Below are positions 7,378-15,167 of a stretch of 29,050 nt of DNA, one piece after another (positions within the stretch are counted from its first letter, which is position 1; every line of letters starts with the position of its first letter). A program made the translations under genes and the position numbers. The stretch is from an uncultured Prevotella sp. (GTDB taxonomy: Bacteria; Bacteroidota; Bacteroidia; Bacteroidales; Bacteroidaceae). The DNA is taken from contig CAJKQX010000025.1 in the NCBI GenBank assembly GCA_905202125.1, positions 1 through 29,050 of the forward strand, given 5' to 3'. The notes below the pieces were generated by a model, which did not search any database, was not told the origin of the DNA, and was given only the letters and a program-made list of their open reading frames with translations.

Positions 7378-8697
7378 TCAAATCTTGTGCAACAGCCATC
7401 GGCCTCGGAAAAGGCGAATGAGAAACATGGTGCCACGGAATGTCAGTTCGACAGCCATAGCCACCCACACGCCCTGCAGGCCGTATGTGGGAGCTAACAG
7501 AGCGGCCAGCGAGAGACGCACACACCACATGCTCAGCAGATTGATGAGGGCCGGTTTGAACGTGTCGCCGGCACCTACGCACACGCTGTAAACGACTATC
7601 GACGCGGCGAACATCGGTTCGGCGAACGCCTCGATGCGCAGACTGTCTATGCCGAGCACACGTATCTCCTCCACAGGGGTGAGCACTCCTATCATCTCGG
7701 GTGCGAACACATACATCACGACACCCATCACGGCCATGACGGCCATGCCCAGCGCCACTGTCATATATGCGAAACTGCGACACAGGCGCAGACGTCGCGC
7801 ACCCTTGCTCTGGCCTATCAGTGTGGTGGCGGCATCGCCTATGCCGTAGCCCGGCATGTAGCACAGACTCTCGGCGGTGATGGCAAACGTGTTGGCGGCG
7901 ATGGCAAAGTTGCCAAGCGGAGCCACAATCATCGTGCTGACTATCTGCGCGCCGCTCATCAGCAGCGACTGGAAGGCCAGCGGAGTGCCTATCTTGACGG
8001 CGTTGACCACATAGTCGGTCACCCACTTGAATTTATCCTTGTCGAGCCGCAGGGCCAGCATCTTGCTGCGGAAGATGGCGAAATAGGCCTGAAGAGCGGC
8101 CGCAATGGCCACCGCCAAAGCCGTGCCCACGGCAGCACCGGTCACACCGAGACCGACGACGAAGATGAAGAAATAATTGAATATCACGTCGAGCACACAC
8201 ATCAGCACACTCACCACGCTCGGTATGCGCATGTTGCCCGAGCACTTGAGCATCGCTCCGCAGAGGTTGGACAACTGAAACGCTGGCACGGCCATTGAGA
8301 ATATGAGAAAATACATCGACGCATCGTGGGCTATGTCGGACCCTCCGCCGAGCCAGAAGGGCAACTGCCGATGTACCAATATGCTCGCAATGAGCACGAG
8401 CAGACTGATGACCGATGTGCAGAGGAGTCCGTGGCGGAACACGCTGCGGGCCTTTGCGAAATCATTGGAACCGATGAAATGGGCCACCTGCACTGAAAAA
8501 CCGAGCGACGCAGCGTTGGTGATGCTGCCCATGAGCCACGTGGTGCTCTCGACAAGACCGATGGCCGCCGAGGCGCCCGCACCCAAATGGCCCACCATCG
8601 AGGCGTCGATGAAAAACATGAGCACGGCCGTCACCTGTGCTAAAATAGACGGTATGCTCAGGCTGACAATCAGTCTGAGCTTGTCGCTTGTCGTCAT
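7378..8697 (-). CDS. MATE family efflux transporter
   Basis: An inner-membrane Na+ or H+ coupled multidrug/toxin exporter of about 439 residues with 12 predicted hydrophobic segments in two homologous halves. Family features include an N-terminal SIPSILAQVTAVLMFFIDASMVGHLG (cut across TM1) and the second-half counterpart TPLAFQSLLMSGAQIVSTM. The transported compound cannot be read from sequence. An upstream in-frame TTG at 8763 would add 22 residues, but it lies only 8 nt from the -7 box at 8771-8778, so the ATG at 8697 with a leader of about 70 nt is more likely. It is divergent from the DUF6621-like gene, with a palindromic element right after its stop. Confidence 0.9.
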   Translation of the reverse strand: MTTSDKLRLIVSLSIPSILAQVTAVLMFFIDASMVGHLGAGASAAIGLVESTTWLMGSITNAASLGFSVQVAHFIGSNDFAKARSVFRHGLLCTSVISLLVLIASILVHRQLPFWLGGGSDIAHDASMYFLIFSMAVPAFQLSNLCGAMLKCSGNMRIPSVVSVLMCVLDVIFNYFFIFVVGLGVTGAAVGTALAVAIAAALQAYFAIFRSKMLALRLDKDKFKWVTDYVVNAVKIGTPLAFQSLLMSGAQIVSTMIVAPLGNFAIAANTFAITAESLCYMPGYGIGDAATTLIGQSKGARRLRLCRSFAYMTVALGMAVMAVMGVVMYVFAPEMIGVLTPVEEIRVLGIDSLRIEAFAEPMFAASIVVYSVCVGAGDTFKPALINLLSMWCVRLSLAALLAPTYGLQGVWVAMAVELTFRGTMFLIRLFRGRWLLHKI

Positions 8698-8770
8698 CGA
8701 CCGTCCGTCGCGTATGTCGGCAAGCAACGCATCGCTGTTCTTTAAAAGTGCTAACGGTTTCAAGGGAGTG

Positions 8771-8778
8771 CAAAGTTA
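8771..8778 (-). promoter_or_regulatory. -7 box for the MATE gene
   Basis: The minus-strand TAACTTTG is within the same 10-mer GTAACTTTGC seen before metY. There is no TTTG at the expected spacing. The box favours the ATG at 8697 as the MATE start. Confidence 0.55.
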
Positions 8779-8855
8779 CGCTAAAAATCCGGATTAACGC
8801 GCTTCGCCCGTGATATTTTATCTTGTCGGGGCCAAATAGATTTATCACATTTTAT

Positions 8856-8886
8856 TTTGAATTTCGCCCAAGTTGCACTATCTTTG
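8856..8886 (+). promoter_or_regulatory. Promoter of the DUF6621-like gene
   Basis: TTTG (8856-8859), a 19-nt spacer and TATCTTTG (8879-8886) make a perfect Bacteroidetes consensus promoter. The ATG begins only 6 nt after the -7 box, so the transcript is predicted to have almost no leader. Confidence 0.8.
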
Positions 8887-8891
8887 CAAGT

Positions 8892-9491
8892 ATGATTGAC
8901 GTAAAAGAGAAAAACGGCACATGGTGCGAAAACGTGATATTGGTGGATGCCGATTATATAGATAAGGTGGCATTCGACCTGACAGTGAATTTCGAACGCA
9001 TGATAGGACGCCGCATACCAAAGGCAGATATGGCGCGATGGTTGGACTGCGTGGCTCTGGACGGAGGACTGCGCGAGGGCGACAACGCCGTGCAGGTGGT
9101 CTTGATACACGACCGCAAGGAACTGGACAATTTCGCTCCGGGCCGCATTGCCGACGAACTGGACGGCAAGGCCTTCAAGGATTCGCTTGGCGAGTTTATC
9201 ATCAGTGCCTGCCGGGCGGAGAATATAGTGAGCCGCGACGAATTCTTCATCGAGGCGCTTGAGACCGTGTGCGCTGCCGGGCAGGTGAAAAGGGTGATGG
9301 TGGTATCCGATGCCGACAATGCCGTTCTCTACGACATGATACGCCATGCGCTGCGCAATGTGTCTGCCGACAAGCGCATCACCGTCTTTGCCATGCAACC
9401 GATGACGGGCGGCAATTTCAGACAAGAGATACTGGGCTACTCGCTCATGAGCGCCCTCGGCATACGTTCCGATGAGTTGGAAGGATGCTGA
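8892..9491 (+). CDS. DUF6621-like conserved protein
   Basis: A 199-residue soluble protein that I recognise as the Bacteroidales DUF6621 type. Conserved-looking stretches are ENVILVDADYIDKVAFDLTV, ARWLDCVALDGGLREGDN, DELDGKAFKDSLGEF and RQEILGYSLMSALGIRSDE. Function is not established. VDADY near the N-terminus together with VMVVSDAD further on is reminiscent of the acidic pockets in NYN/PIN-like nucleases, but this is only a resemblance. A longer frame from 8823 would contain the promoter, so the ATG at 8892 is chosen; it leaves almost no 5' leader. The next gene starts 34 nt after the stop, suggesting an operon with the polyamine gene and recA. Confidence 0.8.
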   Translation: MIDVKEKNGTWCENVILVDADYIDKVAFDLTVNFERMIGRRIPKADMARWLDCVALDGGLREGDNAVQVVLIHDRKELDNFAPGRIADELDGKAFKDSLGEFIISACRAENIVSRDEFFIEALETVCAAGQVKRVMVVSDADNAVLYDMIRHALRNVSADKRITVFAMQPMTGGNFRQEILGYSLMSALGIRSDELEGC

Positions 9492-9525
9492 TCATACCTG
9501 ATAAGAAAATAAAAACTAAGAATAA

Positions 9526-10719
9526 ATGGGAAAAGTACTTATGATTGGTGCCGGTGGCGTGGCCACCGTTGCCGCATTTAAAATCGCACAGAACGCCGAT
9601 GTGTTCACCGAGTTTATGATTGCAAGTCGCACAAAATCCAAGTGTGACAAGATTGTCGAGGCCATAGGCAATCCCGATATCAAGACGGCACAGGTGGATG
9701 CCGACGATGTGGAGCAGCTCAAGGCACTCATGAACGACTACAAACCCGAGCTGGTCATCAACCTGGCGTTGCCTTATCAGGACCTTACCATCATGGAGGC
9801 GTGTCTGGCCTGCGGCTGCAGCTATCTGGACACGGCCAACTACGAGCCGAAGGATGAGGCCCATTTCGAGTATTCATGGCAGTGGGCCTACAAGCAGAGG
9901 TTTGAAGAGGCAGGACTGACAGCCATCCTCGGATGCGGTTTCGATCCCGGTGTGACAAGCATCTTCACGGCTTACGCGGCCAAACATCATTTCGACGAGA
10001 TACAGTATCTCGACATCGTTGACTGCAACGCTGGCGACCATCACAAGGCATTTGCCACCAATTTCAACCCCGAAATCAATATCCGCGAGATAACACAGAA
10101 GGGACTCTACTGGGAGAACGGACAGTGGGTGGAGACCGAACCGCTCGAGATACACCGGCCGCTGACATACCCGGAGGTGGGTCCGAAGGAGAGTTATCTG
10201 CTCCATCATGAGGAAATAGAGAGCCTCGTAAAGAATTATCCCACAATACGCCGCGCGCGTTTCTGGATGACGTTCGGACAGGAGTATCTCACACACCTGC
10301 GTGTGATACAGAACATCGGTATGGCAAGCATTGTGCCCATCAACTATGAGGGCAAGGAGATAGTGCCTCTGCAGTTCCTCAAGGCCGTGCTGCCCAATCC
10401 CCAGGACCTGGGCGAGAACTACGAGGGACAGACCAGCATAGGATGCCGCATCCGCGGACTGAAGGACGGCAAGGAGCGCACCTACTACGTGTACAACAAC
10501 TGTTCGCATCAGGCGGCCTACAACGAGACGGGCATGCAGGGAGTGAGCTACACCACGGGTGTGCCGGCCATGATCGGCGCGATGATGTTCTTCAAGGGAC
10601 TGTGGCGACGTCCGGGCGTGTGGAATGTGGAGGAGTTTGACCCCGATCCCTTCATGGAACAGCTCAACAAACAGGGACTGCCGTGGCACGAGATATTCGA
10701 CGGCGACCTGGAACTGTAA
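9526..10719 (+). CDS. Carboxynorspermidine synthase (saccharopine dehydrogenase family)
   Basis: A 397-residue NADPH-dependent enzyme. MGKVLMIGAGGVATVAAFKI carries the Rossmann GxGGxA loop (8-13), and the rest matches the saccharopine dehydrogenase/CANSDH fold (LGCGFDPGVTSIFTAYAAK, CSYLDTANYEPKDEA). In Bacteroidales this close type condenses a diamine with aspartate semialdehyde and reduces it to a carboxy-polyamine, the first step of the alternative spermidine route; the decarboxylase partner NspC is not in this window. Many databases label it a lysine-biosynthesis enzyme, but the length and sequence fit CANSDH better. It lies 34 nt after the DUF6621-like gene and 58 nt before recA, all on the same strand. 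Confidence 0.88.
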   Translation: MGKVLMIGAGGVATVAAFKIAQNADVFTEFMIASRTKSKCDKIVEAIGNPDIKTAQVDADDVEQLKALMNDYKPELVINLALPYQDLTIMEACLACGCSYLDTANYEPKDEAHFEYSWQWAYKQRFEEAGLTAILGCGFDPGVTSIFTAYAAKHHFDEIQYLDIVDCNAGDHHKAFATNFNPEINIREITQKGLYWENGQWVETEPLEIHRPLTYPEVGPKESYLLHHEEIESLVKNYPTIRRARFWMTFGQEYLTHLRVIQNIGMASIVPINYEGKEIVPLQFLKAVLPNPQDLGENYEGQTSIGCRIRGLKDGKERTYYVYNNCSHQAAYNETGMQGVSYTTGVPAMIGAMMFFKGLWRRPGVWNVEEFDPDPFMEQLNKQGLPWHEIFDGDLEL

Positions 10720-10777
10720 TATAATGATTGATTCATACAGCCATGCAGACAACGTGGCGTAACAAATAACAACGATT

Positions 10778-11809
10778 ATGGCGAAAGAAAAAGATAATGC
10801 AGCTGCACCTTCACTCAACGAAGGCAAGCTGAAGGCGTTGCAGGCTGCAATGTCGAAGATAGAGAAAGATTTCGGTAAGGGCTCGATCATGAAGCTCGGC
10901 GACGAGCATATAGAGAATGTGGAGGTGGTACCCACGGGCAGCATCGGACTGGACCTTGCGCTCGGCGTGGGCGGTTATCCACGCGGACGCATCATCGAGA
11001 TTTACGGTCCGGAGAGTTCGGGTAAGACCACTCTGGCCATCCATGCCATCGCCGAGGCGCAGAAGATGGGAGGTATCGCCGCGTTCATCGATGCGGAACA
11101 TGCCTTCGACCGGTTCTACGCCGAAAAGCTCGGAGTGGATGTGGACAACCTCTGGATATCCCAGCCCGACAACGGCGAACAGGCTCTCGAGATAGCCGAT
11201 CAGCTCATCCGCTCGTCGGCGATAGACATCATCGTGGTCGACTCGGTGGCCGCGCTCACTCCGAAGAAGGAGATCGAGGGCGACATGGGCGACAACAATG
11301 TGGGTCTGCAGGCACGTCTGATGAGTCAGGCTCTGAGAAAACTCACATCCACAGTGAGCAAGACCAACACCACATGCATCTTTATCAACCAGTTGAGGGA
11401 GAAAATCGGTGTCATGTTCGGCAATCCCGAGACTACCACCGGTGGTAATGCGCTGAAATTCTATGCCAGTGTGCGCCTCGATATACGCAAGGTGACGAGC
11501 CTCAAGGACGGCGACCGGGTGATAGGCAATCAGGTGAGAGTGAAGGTGGTCAAGAACAAGGTGGCACCACCGTTCCGCAAGACCGAGTTTGAAATCACCT
11601 TCGGCGAGGGTATCTCCAAGATTGGCGAGATAGTGGACCTCGGTGTGGAGTACAACATCATACAGAAAAGCGGCTCATGGTATTCGTACGAAGGTTCAAA
11701 ACTGGCACAGGGCCGCGATGCCACCAAAGCATTGCTCAAGGACAATCCCGAACTGTGTGAGGAACTCGAGGCAAAGATAAAAGAGGCTATCGAGGGTAAG
11801 GCCGAGTGA
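10778..11809 (+). CDS. recA: Recombinase RecA
   Basis: A 343-residue RecA, a normal length for the family. Walker A is GPESSGKTT (77-85); IDIIVVDSVAALTPKKEIEG is Walker B with loop L1, and the segment from GVMFGNPETTTGGNALKFYA is loop L2. The C-terminal tail (KIKEAIEGKAE) is short and less acidic than in E. coli RecA. It forms filaments on single-stranded DNA for homologous recombination and, where LexA exists, SOS induction. I see no LexA-type operator in the 58-nt gap upstream, so it may be transcribed from the DUF6621 promoter. It ends in a very strong terminator. Confidence 0.98.
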   Translation: MAKEKDNAAAPSLNEGKLKALQAAMSKIEKDFGKGSIMKLGDEHIENVEVVPTGSIGLDLALGVGGYPRGRIIEIYGPESSGKTTLAIHAIAEAQKMGGIAAFIDAEHAFDRFYAEKLGVDVDNLWISQPDNGEQALEIADQLIRSSAIDIIVVDSVAALTPKKEIEGDMGDNNVGLQARLMSQALRKLTSTVSKTNTTCIFINQLREKIGVMFGNPETTTGGNALKFYASVRLDIRKVTSLKDGDRVIGNQVRVKVVKNKVAPPFRKTEFEITFGEGISKIGEIVDLGVEYNIIQKSGSWYSYEGSKLAQGRDATKALLKDNPELCEELEAKIKEAIEGKAE

Positions 11810-11860
11810 TGCCCGTGAGAACAATCGGATAGCAGGAAAATGCTATTTGAGATAAGAATG

Positions 11861-11904
11861 AACCAATACCGGACGCGGTATGCCGCGTCCGGTATTGGTT
11901 TTTT
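11861..11904 (+). terminator. Strong terminator of recA
   Basis: A perfect 18-bp stem (11861-11878 with 11883-11900), GC-rich at its top (CCGGACGCGG), with a 4-nt loop TATG, running into a T-run (11899-11904). It is 51 bp after the recA stop and is the clearest intrinsic terminator in the window. Confidence 0.92.
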
Positions 11905-11907
11905 GCA

Positions 11908-11940
11908 ATAATCCCAAATCTAATGACGATTTGGGATTAT
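11908..11940. repeat. Solo palindrome related to the MITE-like element
   Basis: ATAATCCCAAATC (11908-11920) pairs perfectly with 11928-11940 around a 7-nt loop TAATGAC. The right half (TCTAATGAC..GATTTGGG) reproduces the terminal repeat of the elements at 7150 and 19468, so this looks like the two ends fused after loss of the interior. It begins 4 nt after the recA terminator T-run. Confidence 0.6.
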
Positions 11941-11968
11941 CCAAAACTTCGGACAAAAGCTTCGTTAT

Positions 11969-12009
11969 GTCGAAAAATTTTCCTAAATTTGAAACGGAAA
12001 TTTAACGAC
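11969..12009 (+). promoter_or_regulatory. Candidate promoter and autoregulatory dyad of the GntR gene
   Basis: TAAATTTG (11984-11991) fits the -7 consensus and sits between the arms of an inverted repeat: GTCGAAAAATTTTCC (11969-11983) and GGAAATTTAACGAC (11996-12009), which match apart from a one-base insertion and two central A/T changes. A repressor bound here would cover the promoter, so self-regulation by the following GntR protein is plausible but unproven. Confidence 0.5.
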
Positions 12010-12026
12010 AGTTTATTTGAACCCAA

Positions 12027-13130
12027 ATGAATGACAAGTACAATTTCAAATCTATCTATGAGATAATTCGTGATCGCATAGTGAACGAGGAGTACATCTA
12101 TTCCTCTTTGATGCCCTCAGAGATTACACTTTCCGAGGAGTTCGGAGTGTCGCGTCCCACGGCGGCCAAAGTGTACAAACGATTGGAGAGGGAACATCTC
12201 GTGAAAAGAATCAGAGGCCGTGGCACACTGGTAACCAAGGAGCCGGCTAACGCCCACAGGAATTACACCTTCGGTCTGTTGCTGCCCGGAGTGGGCGAGT
12301 CGGAGATTTTTTCCGCCATCAACAATCGGCTGTTGTGCCTTTCGGAGCAAAAGCAGTTCACCTTTCTGTGGGACGGAGCCTCTGCCAACAACGCCCATAT
12401 ACGCCGAAACCTTATCGAGACCTGCTGTTCCAAATACATTGAGCGGCACGTGGACGGCATAATCTTTTCGCCTCTCGAGCGAGTGGACGATGCCGATCGT
12501 CTCAACCATGCCATCTGCGACAGGATATATGAAGCCGGCATACCGCTGGTGCTCATCGACCGCGACATCGTGCCGCCGCCCGAGAAGAGTCGTTTCGACG
12601 TGGTGGGGCTCAACAATTACAATGCGGCATTGTCGATGGCCCGTCTTATGATAAACGCCGGATGCAAGAATATATATTTCTTCTATCGTCCGAATTCAGC
12701 CTATTCGGTGACCATGCGGTTGCGTGGTGTGCGCGATGCGGTGCTTGATGCCGGACTGTATTTCCTCAATGGCAATGTGGTGTGCGGCAATCCGGAGAAC
12801 GAGTCGGTGGTGGAGAAGATACCGATCATCAAGGGCAACGTCGGCATAGTGTGTGCCAACGACTCCACGGCGGCCGCTCTCATGTCGTCGTTAGAGGCTC
12901 GTGGATATCAATGCGGCAGCGACTATCTGCTCTGCGGATTCGATGACATGAAATATTCGCATCTGCTCAAATGCTCGCTGTCTTCGTATATGCAGCCCTG
13001 TGAGGCCATTGCCGATGTGAGTGTCGAGCTGATGATGCGTCGCGTGGCCGATGCAGATGCCATGCCTCTGAACGTTCAGCTCAACGGGTCGGTGGTCGAA
13101 CGCGATTCAACAAGGTTTGCCAAACTTTGA
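12027..13130 (+). CDS. GntR-family regulator with LacI-type sensor domain
   Basis: A 367-residue transcription factor. Residues 1-70 are a GntR winged helix (IYEIIRDRIVNEEYIYSSLM, LSEEFGVSRPTAAKVYKRLE, VKRIRGRGTLVTKE). Residues 75-365 are a periplasmic-binding-protein-like sensor of the LacI/GalR type (YTFGLLLPGVGESEIF, HVDGIIFSPLE, GIPLVLIDRDI, GNVGIVCANDSTAAALMSSL, LCGFDDMKYS). Such AraR-like proteins bind a sugar and release DNA. The GH2 gene starts 101 bp downstream on the same strand and is the natural candidate target, with the flanking GH32-like gene as another. The ligand is not deducible. A dyad covers its own promoter. Confidence 0.9.
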   Translation: MNDKYNFKSIYEIIRDRIVNEEYIYSSLMPSEITLSEEFGVSRPTAAKVYKRLEREHLVKRIRGRGTLVTKEPANAHRNYTFGLLLPGVGESEIFSAINNRLLCLSEQKQFTFLWDGASANNAHIRRNLIETCCSKYIERHVDGIIFSPLERVDDADRLNHAICDRIYEAGIPLVLIDRDIVPPPEKSRFDVVGLNNYNAALSMARLMINAGCKNIYFFYRPNSAYSVTMRLRGVRDAVLDAGLYFLNGNVVCGNPENESVVEKIPIIKGNVGIVCANDSTAAALMSSLEARGYQCGSDYLLCGFDDMKYSHLLKCSLSSYMQPCEAIADVSVELMMRRVADADAMPLNVQLNGSVVERDSTRFAKL

Positions 13131-13231
13131 GATATCTGGCTCCGACGGTGCGGACATGACACCGTGGTGACGCGTCTGCATTTTTATCAGAAATTAAACA
13201 TTTAATATAATATTTCAATTATTAACCAAAC

Positions 13232-15043
13232 ATGAAGAAAAAACTTTTATTAGTATGTGGTGCGATACTGTTTTCATCGGCAGTGTTTGCACAGTGGAAA
13301 CCGGCCGGTAACAAGATCAAAACCGATTGGGCAGAGAAAATCAATCCGGCCAATGTGTTGCCCGAATATCCGCGTCCTATCATGGAGCGTGGCGAGTGGA
13401 AAAATCTCAACGGTATGTGGGAATATGCCATAACCGCCAAAGGTAAGGCTCCGAAAAAGTATGACGGACAGATACTCGTGCCGTTTGCCGTAGAGTCGAG
13501 TCTCTCGGGAGTGGGCAAGACCGTCGGCCGCGACAAGGAACTGTGGTATCAGCGCACATTCACCGTGCCCGGAGCATGGAAAGGTCGCAACGTGATGCTC
13601 AATTTCGGTGCAGTGGACTGGAAGGCCGATGTGTGGGTGAACGACATCAAGGTGGGTCAGCACACAGGTGGATACACTCCGTTCTCGCTCGATATTACCT
13701 CGGCCCTCAACGCTAAGGGCGACAACAAACTCGTGGTGAAGGTGTGGGATCCCACAAGCGACGGGCCCCAGCCGCGCGGAAAACAGGTCTGCAACCCTGA
13801 AGGTATCTGGTACACATCGGTCACCGGAATATGGCAGACCGTATGGCTTGAGCCCGTGAACGCCGTTCATATCACCAATGTGCGCACCACTCCCAATATC
13901 GACAACAACACTCTGAAGGTGGATGTGGCCACAAGCCATGCAGCATGTCAGGCCATTGTCGCCGTAAGTCTGTATGACGGTCATACACTTGTGGCTCAGG
14001 GTAAGGCTCAGAACGGTCAGACCATCGAACTGAACATCGAGAACATGAAGCTCTGGAGTCCCGAGTCGCCGTTCCTCTACGACATGAAAGTGTCGCTCAA
14101 TGTCAACGGTAAGGTGGCCGACAAGGTGGACAGCTACGCCGCCATGCGCAAATATTCAATGGGCAAGGACGAAAACGGCATCATGCGTATGCAGCTCAAC
14201 AACAAGAACTATTTCCAGTTCGGACCGCTCGATCAGGGTTGGTGGCCCGACGGACTTTATACAGCTCCTACGGATGAGGCTCTTGCTTTCGACGTGAAGA
14301 AGGCAAAAGACTTCGGCTTTAACATGATTCGCAAACATGTGAAGGTGGAGCCCGCCCGTTGGTACACACACTGCGACCGCCTCGGCGTCATCGTATGGCA
14401 GGATATGCCCAGCGGCGATCTCGAGCCGGAGTGGCAGATGTACAATTTCTTCACAGGCAACGAGCTCAACCGCAGCGAGTTCTCGGAGAGCAACTACCGC
14501 AAGGAGTGGCGCGAGATCATGGACTATCTTTACAGCTATCCTTGCATCGGTGTGTGGGTGCCGTTCAACGAGCGCTGGGGTCAGTTCAAGACAGTTGAGA
14601 TCACCAACTGGACCAAAGCCTACGACTCAACACGTCTGATCAACCCCGCCAGCGGTGGCAACCATTTCCATTGCGGAGATATCCTCGACCTGCATCATTA
14701 TCCCAACCCCTCGCTCGACTTCTACGATGCAGGACGTCCCACGGTGCTTGGCGAATACGGAGGTATTGGATGGGCTATAAAAGACCATCTCTGGCAGCCC
14801 GACCACAACTGGGGTTACGTCAAGTTCAACTCCTCGAAAGAGGTGACCGACGAGTATGTCAACTATGCCGAGCAGCTTCTCCGCCTCATCCCGCGCGGAT
14901 TCTCTGCCGGTGTGTACACACAGACCACTGACGTGGAAATGGAGGTCAACGGACTCATGACATACGACCGCAAGATAATCAAGATTGACGAGAAGCGCGT
15001 GAGAGAAATCAACCAAAAGATTTGCCACGCACTTAATAGATAA
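13232..15043 (+). CDS. Secreted GH2 glycoside hydrolase
   Basis: A 603-residue exported enzyme with a signal peptide (1-20, ending SAVFAQ). Domain order is the GH2 sugar-binding jelly roll (about 50-210; GVGKTVGRDKELWYQRTF, NFGAVDWKADVWVND), an immunoglobulin-like domain (about 212-305) and a TIM barrel (310-600). The acid/base is in VPFNERWG (Glu447) and the nucleophile in VLGEYGG (Glu508); IRKHVKVEPARWYTHCDRLG is the usual barrel segment. There is no C-terminal LacZ domain, so it is of the short beta-galactosidase/beta-glucuronidase-like type found in Bacteroidales glycan loci. The exact sugar is unknown. It follows the GntR regulator and converges with the GH32-like gene across a shared terminator. 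Confidence 0.93.
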   Translation: MKKKLLLVCGAILFSSAVFAQWKPAGNKIKTDWAEKINPANVLPEYPRPIMERGEWKNLNGMWEYAITAKGKAPKKYDGQILVPFAVESSLSGVGKTVGRDKELWYQRTFTVPGAWKGRNVMLNFGAVDWKADVWVNDIKVGQHTGGYTPFSLDITSALNAKGDNKLVVKVWDPTSDGPQPRGKQVCNPEGIWYTSVTGIWQTVWLEPVNAVHITNVRTTPNIDNNTLKVDVATSHAACQAIVAVSLYDGHTLVAQGKAQNGQTIELNIENMKLWSPESPFLYDMKVSLNVNGKVADKVDSYAAMRKYSMGKDENGIMRMQLNNKNYFQFGPLDQGWWPDGLYTAPTDEALAFDVKKAKDFGFNMIRKHVKVEPARWYTHCDRLGVIVWQDMPSGDLEPEWQMYNFFTGNELNRSEFSESNYRKEWREIMDYLYSYPCIGVWVPFNERWGQFKTVEITNWTKAYDSTRLINPASGGNHFHCGDILDLHHYPNPSLDFYDAGRPTVLGEYGGIGWAIKDHLWQPDHNWGYVKFNSSKEVTDEYVNYAEQLLRLIPRGFSAGVYTQTTDVEMEVNGLMTYDRKIIKIDEKRVREINQKICHALNR

Positions 15044-15113
15044 GGTGAAATATGGCGGGATTTTTCGTCCCATATATATAAATGTGTAAAATCCCGTCGG
15101 GCAAAACAAAAAA

Positions 15114-15142
15114 GCGCCGCAACCATCGACAGGTTGCGGCGC
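15114..15142. terminator. Bidirectional terminator between the GH2 and GH32-like genes
   Basis: A perfect 11-bp stem GCGCCGCAACC (15114-15124 with 15132-15142, 7-nt loop), preceded by an A-run (15107-15113) and followed by AATTTTAT. It lies between two convergent genes, so it can serve both. A second, weaker pairing (CGGGATTTT at 15056-15064 with 15088-15096) lies closer to the GH2 stop. Confidence 0.85.
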
Positions 15143-15167
15143 AATTTTATTATACATTAGTTGTTCT

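Noticed and set aside
9874..10944. 356-codon minus-strand frame opposite the carboxynorspermidine synthase gene
   Set aside because: It covers the gene and the recA start in antisense and shows no domain; the plus-strand proteins are unmistakable.
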